Notes: a model not told the origin generated them from the sequence alone. A DNA stretch of 64,000 nt from Ottelia alismoides (GCA_037367405.1 JAZKJV010000681.1:1-64000); one strand, 5' to 3'. Positions 11,530 through 22,637 are shown, counted from the first letter of the stretch. Numbers and translations: made by a program.

Positions 11530-12457
11530 AGCAAGAATATGTCATTCATTTCAAAGTTCAAAGTATAAAAACTGATTCTGCAACAGAAAATATTCATTGT
11601 TATATATCATTAATGGATGATATAGTATAGATTCGAACTAAAGACACATTTTATTATAGTGATATCCTATAAGTTCTTGAAGGAAAGATGCCATATTCCA
11701 ACGCCAGGCCATTTAATTGGCATGAGTTTAAAGATTTTATGGACAAATTAGGTCAAATATTTGGCAGGATAATCCAAAATTCTTCCGCAAAACTTGGCGT
11801 GATGTAAAGGTAAAGCTAAATTTAACTGTATGGAGAAAGAATGGTAACGTATGGTGCAATACTAACATCAGTGTCTAGATCTTAGTATGGAACCTAGGAA
11901 TCTCAACTGAACATGGAATATTTATTTATTAATAGTGGGTGTTGATACAAAGTTAAAAAAAAAGAGACCAAAGCTATAGATGCGATGGCTGCACGAGGAA
12001 CGGAGCCTTGGGACCTAAGTAGGCACTAAACAACTCCGAGATATACTAAATTGAAAGGCTAATCACGATAACAAATCAACAGGATGGGAACTGCACAAGT
12101 AACAGTGATGAACAGCTGAAACGTGGCCCCTCCTCTATCCTCTACTTTTATCATTAATCTTTGTTTTTGTTTTATTCTCAATCAAAGCTCCTTCTCTCTC
12201 CATTAACTAATACGTCGAGTGTTTAAACTTGTTTATGATCATACTCCATTCTTCCGTATGGTCCGCGAAGCATGAAATATAATAGCAGAAGATCAGTATT
12301 TTATCAACGCTGCCTTGTAAGCTTTGACAATACAGCCCGAGTACTTTGCGATTCCGTCGATGCTGCAGAAAAAAATCATATTCCATCACTAATATTTTGA
12401 GCTCAAAATTTCTCATTACAAAAGATCAAGATCATATCTACCGACCCCCACTTCCAG
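11530..12457. other. Unassigned intergenic or intronic sequence
   Basis: No repeat boundary was recognised. A short open stretch from about 11685 to 11803 reads plausibly as protein (includes PYSNARPFNWHEFKDFMDKL) and stops at a TAA; I do not recognise it. It could be a further host exon next to the one at 12458, but no splice structure was settled. Confidence 0.3.
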
Positions 12458-12780
12458 CGACCAAAAGAAAGAACGACAACAATGACAAGAGGAAGTGGCA
12501 ATGAGGGAACGGGTCGTCTGCTGTAGTGGGCACTGCAGCAGATTGTGCAGCACCCGCTTGAGCTCCTCGATCATGATCGAGCGGTTCACACGATTTCGTA
12601 CTTTTTTGTGGGCACGTACCATGTAACATCGTGTGAACCACTCGATCAAGATCGAGTTGTTCAAGCGGTTACTGCAGAGACAGCACTGTAGCAGACGATC
12701 CATGCTATGGCAATGAACTCCCTTCTTCCATGGTCACAAAAGCTGTGGAAGAACTGATACAAAAAGACCTCATCCTGAAG
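12458..12780 (+). pseudogene. Possible host exon split by a MITE
   Basis: With the 203 bp insertion and one copy of its target duplication ignored, a 37-codon frame runs from an acceptor-like CACTTCCAG (ending 12457) to a donor-like AAG|GTATCT (12781). It includes RPKERTTTMTRGSG before the insertion and SSMVTKAVEELIQKDLILK after it. The amino acid make-up looks like real protein, but I do not recognise the family. The reading frame as it stands is broken by the MITE, so if this was an exon it is now inactive or spliced around. Confidence 0.4.
12505..12707. mobile_element. Mutator-type fold-back MITE
   Basis: A perfect 9 bp duplication TGGCAATGA (12496-12504 and 12708-12716) brackets a 203 bp element whose halves are inverted copies. 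Shared blocks include GTCGTCTGCT on the left against ATCGTCTGCT in the complemented right, CCGCTTGA, and CTCGATC.TGATCGAG.GGTTCACACGAT. A 9 bp duplication with long terminal repeats is typical of Mutator-like elements. The centre is only about 20 bp, so a transcript would form an almost complete hairpin. Confidence 0.75.
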
Positions 12781-14402
12781 GTATCTATATAGTATTCCAG
12801 TACAGACAGAACCCTTAAACAGATCGGATCGGGAAGTCTAATACACAAATGATTCGAAAACTAAAAGTTGTTTCGGGAGGTGGGAGGAGAGGGTTGACCT
12901 GATCCTTCTTACATATACCATCCACCCCCTGGTTGATTAGCCGCCCTAGATCATTGATTAGGAGGTGATATCCTTGTTTTGAGATGGTTGTTTTCGATTG
13001 GTACCAATTGAGTATATTGAATGATCGCATAAGTATTCAAGGTATCTCAACAATCTTTGTCTTTAGTATCTCAATAATCTATGCGTCAACAAATCTTGCT
13101 TCCACCGTTCGTGCTACTTGAGCTGGGGTTAGCACAACTTCACGTGCAACATGTTCCTCTCTTTGAACAATCCTCAAAAAGATTTTATTTCGCATGGAAA
13201 AATGAATCCATAACTTAGATCCCCATATAGCAATACTAAAAAAAAATAACAATACCCTAGTATTATATGATCCTTAGAATAAGTAGGTGGGAATTATTAG
13301 CATAGATAAGTTGTAAAACCACTTAGGTGTCTTATATATGATTTAGGATGGTGGCATGAAAGTTTTAATGATTTTGGAGTTTGGGTCAACGTTCCGAAAA
13401 ATGTCCGTTGTTGTAAAAATAGACAAATGGATTTGAGATTAGTCAATTAAAAAATAGATCTAATGAGCTTTTTTTACTAGAATATGGTTTAGTTGACTGG
13501 GGCTTTAGAATGGTCGACTAAGACATTAATTGGGCAATTGAAGATAACAAGTAGTCTGGTGAAAAAACAAAGTTAAAAGCTATGTAAGTCATTCGTCGTA
13601 ATTTTTGCAAGAAAAAGCTTTACTTTTTATCTTCATATTTTTTATGAACTTCCAAGACTTTATGTCCAGACCCAGTCCAACAAGTTGTTAAGACCAGTTA
13701 TATGAGTAGGGGATAACTACTTGACAACTTGAGCTTAAAAATTTTGAGAGGTTGTCAACGGATCCAATTGGCCCGGATCAACAAGTTGTCGAGGCTAGTT
13801 TTCCTCACTAACAGACCGGGGACTGAAACCCAGGACGTTACACTCTGAATTTTAATGTTTGTGAAGCTTTGATCTTCATTGTCTTTGTCCTCCAATATTT
13901 GTGCCATATTATTCATTTGAATAGCTTACATTAACACTTATCAAAATTCAATTCATTAACAATCTTCTCTTTTTTATTAACGAAAAAATTATATTTGTTT
14001 TTTAAAAAATCCTTTAATCTTTTAAAAATTTCTCCTTAGTCAAATATTAGTTACTTTAATTTTTTTTCCGTATTTTGTTATTATCATAAAGTACTTTGAT
14101 CTTCCTTAGCTCTCCGATTATCCATTTTAGTTTTTCTCTCCTCCCTCTTTATCATCAATATCCAAGTAATTTGCCCTTCTTTTTTTCACCCTCATTTTTT
14201 GCTTCAGAAAGATGAATGTATTTAGCTCTCCTTTATTTAACAATTGTTTTTGCTAATATTTCTTTTTCTCTATAAGAGGATTTTATTCTCTCTATTTGTA
14301 ATACATTGGTTAATTTTTTACTTTTTTCTCCCCCTACTAAGTGTTCTTCTTATATTTTTGCATTATATGAAAAGTAATTTGATATCTTTATGATATCAAA
14401 GG
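12781..14402. other. AT-rich sequence without recognised gene
   Basis: No ORF with a recognisable motif, no RNA gene and no terminal repeat was found. It is the left flank of the copia element C1. Confidence 0.4.
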
Positions 14403-14835
14403 TGATTATTATTGGTTATATATATATATGTATATGTATATATATCCTGCGATGACACCTATCGATTGGTGTGGGTGGATCGATCCTATGACATGGATCG
14501 TTGCAATCACAATATTCTAAAACAAGCACATCATTACATAGCACTTCTAATCACAGGTAAACAATCAACCGCAAGTGTACATATATTTAACGTGAAAACA
14601 CTTCTGGGTAAACATCACGACCCGAGTCTCTCGATTCAGGCTTTTCAACTTGACCCACACAGGTCTTCCACTAACCTGAGTTGTTTACGCAGGCAACCTA
14701 ATCATATTATAATCTGAGATGGTTACGTGGTCAAATCAACCATATACAAGTAAACAATCCTAATATCATCAATATCAAAATAAATATGCAGTAAGAATAT
14801 GAGGCAAGACTAAAATGATCTTACAGGGTGAGGAG
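14403..14835 (-). mobile_element. C1 3' LTR, left part
   Basis: It begins TGATTATTATTGG, like the other copy (TGATTTTATATAT at 30593), and carries the shared 'gtgtgggtgg' and 'aacaatcaaccgcaagtgt' blocks. It is cut at 14835 by E1. The last five bases AGGAG (14831-14835) are repeated after E1 at 28045-28049. Confidence 0.8.
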
Positions 14836-16024
14836 TGATGAATACTCATTCATCACTCTTTATTCTTATATTTTAGCTACAAAAACCTTTGCAAATGCAT
14901 GTATATAGTTGTAAATAGAAATAATTACCAAAAGCATGCATTGTGTAGAAACCTATAATTAGCATGTTTTTGTGCAAAAATAAAAGAATAAAGATTAAAA
15001 AGAAAAAGAGGGAAATATTTAGAATAAATATTGAGCAACCTAACCCAAGGGAGGGCTCAGCATGGGCCTGACCGCATAAAAGCCAAAGTAGAGGGAGATA
15101 GGGGCTCATGTGTGTAAATATATATGTAAATAAAATAAAAAGTATTTTCCTCCCAAAAATAGACTCAAATTGGTTTGTAAATACTTGTATATATTTATAA
15201 ATATAAAATCAAGATAAAAATATAAAAATTAAAAAAGAAAACAAAAACCTCACTCATGTATTTAGTCACTATGTGTATAAAACATATATCTCATAAATAA
15301 ATAAAATCAATCTCCAAAAATTTTTGTAAATATTCTATGTTACATAATGTAAATAAATAAAATAAAAACCCTTCAAACAAAAACAAAATAAAAATAACAA
15401 AATTAAAAACATAAAAATATAATGTAAATATACCATGTATATAAATGTACATATCTATTTATTACACCTATGTATATAAATAATAAAAATAAAATAAAAA
15501 TATATTTTTATTCCTTATTTTATGATATAAATAAATAAAATATAAAATGGGAATAAAATTGTATAAAAATAACAAATTAAAAATCAAAATTAAAAACCTA
15601 TATATTGTATATATACCTATATATAACCCTACTATGTACATACCTTATTTTTACTTTGAAAAATTAATTAAAAATCACAAAAAAATAGAAAAAAAATAAA
15701 ATAAATATTTTTCAAGTTTTAAGTTTTTATTATTCGATCATTTTCTATCTCAAAATAAATAAACGAATAAAATAGGCTTGGCGGCTTCTGATTGGTCCAC
15801 GGGGGTTTGTTGACCTCGGTCAACTTCCCCCGCGGACCCTCTTCCCCACGGATCTGGGTAACCGACTCGTTTTCTCGATTTATTTCCTAGTCGACCCGAT
15901 CGCCTATGACCTTAACCCCGGGCCCCGATTAATCTTCGATCATCCATGATTCTCGCCCGGGGTGGGTTCGATGGATCCGAGCTCCGAGCGACTCACCCGA
16001 CCTTCACCTTTCCGGATCCCTGAG

Positions 16025-16034
16025 CATATAAAAT
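16025..16034 (+). promoter_or_regulatory. TATA-like element of the E1 5' LTR
   Basis: CATATAAAAT lies at the start of the GC-rich block, with the predicted transcript start about 30 bp downstream near 16060. The same motif is kept in the other LTR (25574-25583). If correct, the U3 region is about 1.2 kb. Confidence 0.5.
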
Positions 16035-16287
16035 GTCGTCACCGTCGACATATTCTTCCATCTTTTGGATCCCCCCCTCGTCGCCTGTGACCTCCTCTAC
16101 CTTGCCTGAGTGACAGCGGAGCTTGTGGGAGTTGCAGCGAGGCCCGGGAAGCCGGGAGCCACTGATCCGGTGGTCTTCACCGTCGTGCGCCGCCGCGAGC
16201 GCGCCCAGCCTCGGGGAGACGACGCCCCCTTGCAGGCAATGACCCCGGAGCTTCTTGAGCTCCAGCCCAGTCGACAACCTTCACCAG

Positions 16288-16590
16288 GTAACCTTCTTAG
16301 CCTCTAGTTTAGCGTAAATTAGGAATTTTAGATTTGGGTAGCCGTAGCTCCGCCAGCTCCACCCTTCGTCCCCGTCCACTCACTTGACCATCCGACACCG
16401 CCATCACGTCCGCCAGACCCCTCTCCACCTTCTCCGACCTCCTATTCCCCCTGGTTTGCCCGGACCAGGGACATCGGGCCTTCCCTTCCGCCGCTCGCCG
16501 GAGGCCCATCATCTCGACGCACCAGCCATCCTTTTCTCGCTCTGACGGGTCGAGGCAGTTTGCCCTCGACCCCGTGTTTTGCTTGTGCAG
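16288..16590 (+). other. Candidate intron inside the E1 LTR
   Basis: TTCACCAG|GTAACC at the left and TTTTGCTTGTGCAG|G at the right are good plant splice signals, in the correct order downstream of the TATA-like site. The copy in the 3' LTR (25836-26139) keeps both. Related donors or acceptors occur at matching places in other Athila-like LTRs in the window. Splicing itself is not shown by the sequence. Confidence 0.35.
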
Positions 16591-18492
16591 GTTAGATCGT
16601 CGAAAGGACCTCATCTGGAGGTCCAAGGGTCGAGCACAGCAGCTCCAGGTCTTCCGCATCGCCGGAGCTCTCCGGAGCTCCCGCCTTCATCGGAGCATCG
16701 CATCAGCTGCGGAGCTTCACGGCGGAGCCTTTCCGCACCTCAGGAGCAGCAGGGGAGGATCTCAGCGCGTGTCTTGGGCCGGCGAAGCTCGCCGGCCAAG
16801 TGTTCTTCCACCATCTTCCCCGACCGTCAGATCAGCCTCGGTGCTCCAGATCTGATCCCGTTCGTCCATTCACGGAGCAGCCATGACCGCCAGATCTTTG
16901 AGGTTTGATCTCCACCGTCCGATGGCTGAGGTTTAGCCACGACGTCTTCGCACCGTCAGATCCAGCACGTGGTTGAATCTCATCCGTCCGATCCGCGCGA
17001 GGCCCTCCTTCGCAGACCCACGTTGTAGCACCACCGTCTGATCTTCCACGTAGACGCGTTCCAGCCGTCGGATCGAGCCGAGGGTTTCACTTGTGTGCGG
17101 CGCGCCATCCTACCCGTCCGATCTGCCACGCGTAGCGCATCAGCCCTCGATATTTAATAAGGGGTAAATTGTCCTTAGGCCCCTCTACTTTTCGCATTTA
17201 GTACTTAGTCCTGTAAATACGTAGTGTAGCTCTTTTATTTTTGCAAATATTGCACTGAGGACCTTCATGTTTATTTAAATTGCATTTATACCCCTGTTTG
17301 CTGTGAGCACGTGCATCGACACGTGGTTTTTGGTACATTTGCACTCTTAGCCCTGCATTTTTGGCTTGTTACTCTTTACACTTTTAAAAATAGGAATGAC
17401 AATTAGGTCCCCCAGGCCTGAGTCACGTGTATCGTGCGTGGCCCGGGGGGTAATTTGCATTCCTCACCCTACAGTTTACAAGCTTGTTATTCCAGGGACC
17501 CAAAACTTTAATATAATTGCAGATAGGTCCCTGTGCACTGTGTGTTGGTTTTTGATTTTTAATAAAATAGCAAACATACTCCAAATCCAATGAAAATTGG
17601 ACATATGGCTCCTGCCATAGTGTAAAATTTTTTGGAATTTTTTGGGACAATTTTGTTTTGTTTTGATATTTTTAAAAATTCAAAAACATCTATTTTTGTC
17701 TCTGTCTAAGTTGAAAAACCACAAAAAATATTAAAACTCATTTAAAAATTATAAAAAAATTACTTACTATTTGTTTGTGATTGCTTGATTTTCTAGCTAA
17801 ATTTGGCTATTTTTCATTACTTAAAACTTCTAAAAATTGAAAAACACTCAAAATCCCATAAAAATTCTAGTAAATAAATTAAAAATCTAAAAATAATAAT
17901 TTAGGTGCCCAATTTTTTCTTGTTTTCTTCTCTATACAGGAAAAATACCTCCAGGATTATTGGGGGCTCTTAGATATTTTATCTAAGCCCCTTAAGCTCA
18001 GCTGGACAATACCTACAGTTTTTGACTTTGTTTGATTTTTAGAAAATTAAATAAACATCAGAAAAATCCCAAAATTCACTAAAAACAATAAAAATTATAA
18101 AACACACAAAATATTTTAGTTTGAATTTTTGGTTGATTTTTAGTGTATTAAATAAATTGTTGAAGTGTGTTGTTTCCTTGTTTTTATTATCTTCTTAATA
18201 CCTTAAAAATCCAAAAAATATAAACTACTTAAAAACCACCAAAAATACCCTTTATTATTTTCTTTTCCTTTCTTTTTGACTACTTCGTAGGCCGCGAGGC
18301 CAATCCGTGCTCCTTGTGTTCGACCCTGGTCGTTATACCAGGTTAAACTAATAGCAAGACCGCTACCGTGTTTGATTTGATTTTTATTTTTTTGATTGGT
18401 GGTCTATTTTTCTTGATCGAGCCATCCTGATCGCTTGGGTCGCAACGACCGTTTAGCATCTTATACCCTAGTGGTCAGGACGCTCATCAGAA

Positions 18493-18510
18493 TGGTGCCG
18501 TTGCCGGGGA
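18493..18510 (+). promoter_or_regulatory. E1 primer binding site, tRNA-Asp
   Basis: TGGTGCCGTTGCCGGGGA lies three bases after the 5' LTR. It complements the 3' end of plant tRNA-Asp (expected TGGCGCCGTTGCCGGGGA) with one change (C to T at the fourth base). Use of tRNA-Asp is a known trait of Athila-type elements. Confidence 0.85.
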
Positions 18511-20055
18511 GCACGACTTAGTAGTTTTTGTTTTTGCTTTATTTTGTTTTCACGGATTTTCGCGGCTCTTTCAGAGTCCGCGGCTTTTCGCGGCTTTTGT
18601 GTTTATTTTATTTTTCTTTATTTTATTTTATTTTATTTAATTTTATTTTTGTTTTTGTTTGATTTTTGAGTGTTTAATTTATTTTGCATTTTTGCGTATA
18701 TACCCTCATTTTATTTTCATTTATTTTTATTATTATTATTTGATTGTTTTTATTAGTCTGACACTCTATTTCTTTCTTGCGAGGGCCCGAGGACCGAGGC
18801 GGCCGATTTCGAGAAGTTGACGCAACTGCGAGACTCGGAGGCGGCTCCCTTCTGCACGGAGCCGCAGGAGAGCGTGAGGGAGAGACTGAGTGGGAGAGGT
18901 TTAGCTTAGGATTTATTTTATTTTATTATTATTGTAATAATACAGGGACTCAGAGACTCTTGGACTTTGCTTGGTTGACTAGCGGGTCTGTTTCGCCGAG
19001 CACCGGTGTGCTCGGAGGACCCTTAGGGTTTTCGCGGCTTTTTCGCGGTTTTGATTTTTAGCTGCCTTTTCTGGTGTTTACGCGGTTTTTATCGAGCCCC
19101 TAGACTTAGGATTTTCTGCTTGATTGTGCCGTAATTAGTAGGGTCCCCACCTAATTGCTTGCTTGTTCCTATAGTGCGATTAATTGGACCAACTAATAAC
19201 TAATTAATAAAAATAACTGATTCATCTCCTTCGTAGCCTACGTACCGCAGCCTGCCCCGTAAAGCGCTTTCTCCTACCCCCGATGTGTCGGGCAGAGGAG
19301 GGGTAGGCCAAGACCGGACCTTTGGCTTGAAGGATCGGTGATCGGTTAGACGGTTCTTCGAGTAGACTTGCTTGTTTAGGACTCGGTTTTCTTCGTTGCA
19401 TCATTTAGGTAGTTCATTTTCTGTCTTTAAATTTCTGCGTGGATCACTTGCATGTAGAGTGCTGGAGGACAGGTACGCATTTCTATCTCTGCATGCATCA
19501 TTGATTTCATCGTGCATCGGCTTTTTCGTCTTCTCCCCCTTGTTTTTGATTAAATAACCAGGAGAACCGAAAAATTCGTTAGGCCTTTGTTTTTATTGAA
19601 AAAAATTAATTAAAAAGAAGAACAATAAAATCAGGACTGCTAATCACACTTGACCTAAAAGACACTTCACTAAAAATCTGTCTTGGGGAGAGTAACCCCC
19701 TCCTTGTTTGGTTTGGATGAGCGAGAGAGTGACCCGCACATTAGGATAGAGCCTCCGATCTTTTCTTGACTGATTACCGGCTTTCAGTACGGGACAGTCG
19801 GTTGAGAAAGATCTGGATACCTATTTACCTCACGTAATCGCTCTGATAGACTGAATGATCACCTAAAATAAAATTGACAAGATAATTGACCGATCCCTTC
19901 GGTCTTCAGCTCTGTGTGCGTAGGTGAATTGGGGGTTTGCTTGTTCATCTTGTGTGATTTTCAGATCTCTTCGATCCTTCCCCATCCTCTTCTCTATCCA
20001 TCTGCTTTCCCACCCTCACCTCCCTTCATTCCATTCTCTTCTCCTTTACCTCCGG
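18511..20055 (+). other. E1 leader (5' untranslated region)
   Basis: This 1.5 kb holds no credible ORF. Two blocks are shared with the E2 leader on the other strand: around 19485-19520 (GCATCATTGATTTCATC, compare 47790-47815) and around 19633-19710 (GGACTGCTAATCA, compare 47560-47670). Conservation in two families that make different proteins suggests RNA signals such as packaging or dimerisation, which is inference. Splice-like sites such as GTGTGCGTAG near 19923 lie close to the ORF. Confidence 0.5.
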
Positions 20056-22176
20056 ATGATGGATCCCCCTCACTGTGAGCCGACTCTTGCGGCTTTTTCT
20101 TCGCTATCTGACCATCACTCCTGTCCACCTTCTAGGGAGGTCGGATCTCCAACCAACCTCTCACTCCCTCCCTATGTTTCATCTCACTACTCTGGGCATG
20201 CTGTGCGAGACGTCCGAGGATACCAGATAGAGCAGATGCGAGACCCGGACGATGTTGTTGTTGTGTTGAGAGCGCACTCCGTTGGTGATCACAGAGAGCA
20301 GTGGAGATCAGCAGATAGATCTTATTCCGGAAGGATGGAGGAGCAGATAGCACATGGAGCTCAGTCAGCTTCTACACTTGGACCATTCATTTTGGATTTA
20401 GATTACATTCAACGACTGTCGACATTTTCAGGAGAGGCGCACGAGGAGCCTTATCTTCACCTGTCCGCTTTCGAGGAGTTATGTAGAGCACAAAGATATT
20501 CAGACGTCACTACAGAGGAGCTGATGAGCAGGACCTTCCCCTTCACGCTTCACGATAGAGCCACGAGATGGCACCGCCGATTGGGGAGAACATTCGAGAC
20601 GTGGGGAGAGCTACGCCAAGAGTTTCTACAGAGATACTTCCCCCCACGTAGAGCAGATTTCATGCGGTCTTTGATCACGGACTTTTCAGTAGACCCCCAG
20701 GAGCCATTGCAGGAGGCATGGCCGAGGTTTCTTGACCTCTTGAGGAGATTTCCGGAGCACGGACTCCCACTTACAGACTTGATTGAGATCTCCATGCGGG
20801 GGATGACCGCAGAGCAGCTTGCACTGGTGATTACCACATGTGGCGGTTCACACCGCGGTTCCGACATTCACCTACTGGATACCATCTCGAGGCTACTTTC
20901 ACAGAGTTCTTCTTCACGAGATGCCTTGGTCGGAACAACACATGTGGACGATGCAGTACTAGTGCGGTGTATCACTTTACATGATGAGGCAACTTCTATA
21001 CACCAGCCTGAGGACTTGAAACAGACAGCACCACTGACAGAGGAGATGATTGCCATAGCAGAGGTTCGGACCCAGAGTCTATTTGAGCTCCAGTTGGTTT
21101 TCCAGTTGGAGTTCGAGTCGGCCCCAGAGTTCCCAGTTGACGAGTCTTGGATATCAGATCTTCTGATACTCCAGGAGCCGGAGGAGCGCCAGCTTTTGCA
21201 GCCATTGATTCAGACACTTCAGTTTTCAGTCCCGGAGGAGTCAGTTTCCTTCCTGCAGAGACACTTCTTGGATGCAGACAGTCACCAGGACTCAGCCCAG
21301 CAGCCACAGCTCGATGAGGGACAGCGCTTCGAGAGTACAGACACAGAGAGTCCCGTATTCGAGCCTTTTGTCCTCCACTTTGACGAGTCAGATACACTCG
21401 CTGAGGACCAGTTGGCAGCCAGCATAGCCGCAGAGCGAGGATCAGCTACAGACACTTTGCCAGCTTCCGTGATGTTGACTAGTACCTTCTCCTGCTTCCA
21501 GATTGCCGAGACCTACACTTCAGATGATGATGCAGCATGGTGCTCCGAGTGGATACTTGATAGTAGCGCAAATGCCCACCTAGATCCTGATCCTCTTCTT
21601 GTCATTTCTGATCTCGCATCTCTCCCCGAGGGTTATCTGCGGGAGGATGCCGCACTCGATGAGTACTCGGTTTCACCTACTGACAGTGTTTCCGATCTGA
21701 TGGAACACGAAACCGAACCTTTAGATCCTTCTGATTCTGATTCTTCTCACCTCGACGACCCTCGCAAGAATGAGCCCATCTTGGAGATATTCGATGATCT
21801 GCCTGATCTTCTTCTATTCTATTCATCGGATATCAGTCCTTTTCAAGAGTCTCCTGATCCTGATTATACATACCTGTTTGAGACATTGATTGACGTGGAG
21901 GATTCTATTACTGATCCATCCTTCTCCACGTTCGATTTCTTCGGCTCCACACTCTTACTCCAGTCTGATCCAGAGCCGATGATTTCTTTTGTGCTACCGG
22001 ATCCCGATCACTTACCTCTATATCTTTGGCTGGTAGCAGACACCTGCCTGATTGCATACCTGGGTGTCTTACTTTACACTGTTGAGTTCGTCGTTGTTCT
22101 CACACCGAGACTGCGGCGACAGTACGGTATTCGACTTACCGATGTCATCCTGAACCTTGATACTGCATTATCCTAG
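20056..22176 (+). CDS. E1 Gag-like protein, 706 aa, with C-terminal hydrophobic segment
   Basis: Residues about 122-250 form a Ty3/gypsy Gag capsid domain of Athila style: FSGEAHEEPYLHLSAFEEL, then W172, TWGEL, FL.RYFPPRR, EAWPRFLDLLRRFPEHGL. This protein would build the cytoplasmic particle. There is no CCHC zinc knuckle, protease or polymerase. After the capsid the chain is long and very acidic (many D, E and S). Residues about 653-682 are strongly hydrophobic, followed by RLRR, like a membrane anchor. A stretch at 499-508 (WILDSSANAH) resembles a copia protease signature but lacks the DSG glycine. I chose the ATG pair at 20056/20059; the frame is open 44 codons further upstream but has no ATG there. 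The stop is at 22174-22176. Confidence 0.8.
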   Translation: MMDPPHCEPTLAAFSSLSDHHSCPPSREVGSPTNLSLPPYVSSHYSGHAVRDVRGYQIEQMRDPDDVVVVLRAHSVGDHREQWRSADRSYSGRMEEQIAHGAQSASTLGPFILDLDYIQRLSTFSGEAHEEPYLHLSAFEELCRAQRYSDVTTEELMSRTFPFTLHDRATRWHRRLGRTFETWGELRQEFLQRYFPPRRADFMRSLITDFSVDPQEPLQEAWPRFLDLLRRFPEHGLPLTDLIEISMRGMTAEQLALVITTCGGSHRGSDIHLLDTISRLLSQSSSSRDALVGTTHVDDAVLVRCITLHDEATSIHQPEDLKQTAPLTEEMIAIAEVRTQSLFELQLVFQLEFESAPEFPVDESWISDLLILQEPEERQLLQPLIQTLQFSVPEESVSFLQRHFLDADSHQDSAQQPQLDEGQRFESTDTESPVFEPFVLHFDESDTLAEDQLAASIAAERGSATDTLPASVMLTSTFSCFQIAETYTSDDDAAWCSEWILDSSANAHLDPDPLLVISDLASLPEGYLREDAALDEYSVSPTDSVSDLMEHETEPLDPSDSDSSHLDDPRKNEPILEIFDDLPDLLLFYSSDISPFQESPDPDYTYLFETLIDVEDSITDPSFSTFDFFGSTLLLQSDPEPMISFVLPDPDHLPLYLWLVADTCLIAYLGVLLYTVEFVVVLTPRLRRQYGIRLTDVILNLDTALS

Positions 22177-22326
22177 CCTTTGCGCCCAGCTAGGGGCGTA
22201 AAATCTAGCGCTCGTTGAGAGGCACCTCAACATTGTACTCTTTTGTATATACGTGTTTCGTCTTATTTTGATCTCTCTTTCTTCCGTTCTTGTTTTCACC
22301 CCAGGTCTCACTTAGGATTATCTTTG

Positions 22327-22367
22327 CTATACTTAGGATATTCCTCATCCTAAGTATAGGGGGGTGG
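22327..22367 (+). repeat. PPT-like hairpin 1 of E1
   Basis: The 13 bp arms CTATACTTAGGAT and ATCCTAAGTATAG are perfect with a 7 nt loop. The right arm runs into GGGGGTGG, so arm plus G-run reproduces the PPT motif AAGTATAGGGGGG found before the 3' LTR. Confidence 0.85.
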
Positions 22368-22412
22368 AAACACCGGGTTGTTCTTTGTTCTGTTTCATCA
22401 CTTCTGTTGTTG

Positions 22413-22452
22413 CCTATACTTAAGGTTCTTCGCCTTAAGTATAGGGGGAGTG
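22413..22452 (+). repeat. PPT-like hairpin 2 of E1
   Basis: Arms CCTATACTTAAGG and CCTTAAGTATAGG are perfect with a 7 nt loop and are followed by GGGAGTG. The changed bases in the arms are compensated (AAGG pairs with CCTT), so the pairing is conserved rather than the sequence. Confidence 0.85.
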
Positions 22453-22514
22453 ATGTCCTCCTTCTTGTATATATTCGTGATTTTCCTTCGTGTCTTGCTA
22501 CCCATGTTTTGCTG

Positions 22515-22554
22515 CCTATACTTAGGGATATTTCACCCTAAGTATAGGGGGGGT
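22515..22554 (+). repeat. PPT-like hairpin 3 of E1
   Basis: Arms CCTATACTTAGGG and CCCTAAGTATAGG are perfect with an 8 nt loop and a following G-run. Compensated change relative to hairpins 1 and 2. Confidence 0.85.
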
Positions 22555-22600
22555 AGACCCTGTACATTCTCCTCTCGGTTTTCCCTTAGTATACAGCCTG

Positions 22601-22637
22601 CTATACTTAGGATTACTTGATCCTAAGTATAGGGGAA
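22601..22637 (+). repeat. PPT-like hairpin 4 of E1
   Basis: Arms CTATACTTAGGAT and ATCCTAAGTATAG, loop of 6 nt, followed by GGGGAAGG. Arm sequence is identical to hairpin 1 but the loop differs. Confidence 0.85.

Larger units (their letters stand above)
14836..18489 (+). mobile_element. E1 5' LTR
   Basis: It is 3,654 bp, opening TGATGAATACTC and closing CGCTCATCA. The AT-rich first part (14836-15770) is followed by a GC-rich part (15775-17150) with a TATA-like site at 16025 and a possible intron at 16288-16590, then an AT-rich tail. The GC-rich block has open frames on both strands that are not supported as genes. It closely matches 24399-28044. Confidence 0.9.

Noticed and set aside
11216..11597. 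Open frames of Tyr-Ile or Tyr-Thr-His repeats on both strands
   Set aside because: They are translations of the (TA)n-(TGTA)n microsatellite and the adjoining fold-back arm.
14873..15109. 78-codon minus-strand frame, repeated near 24436
   Set aside because: It lies in the U3 part of the E1 LTRs, antisense to the element, and is AT-rich hydrophobic sequence without a domain.
19924..20055. Longer N-terminus for the E1 Gag-like ORF
   Set aside because: The frame is open there but begins at a GTG and has no ATG; the first ATG pair is at 20056/20059.
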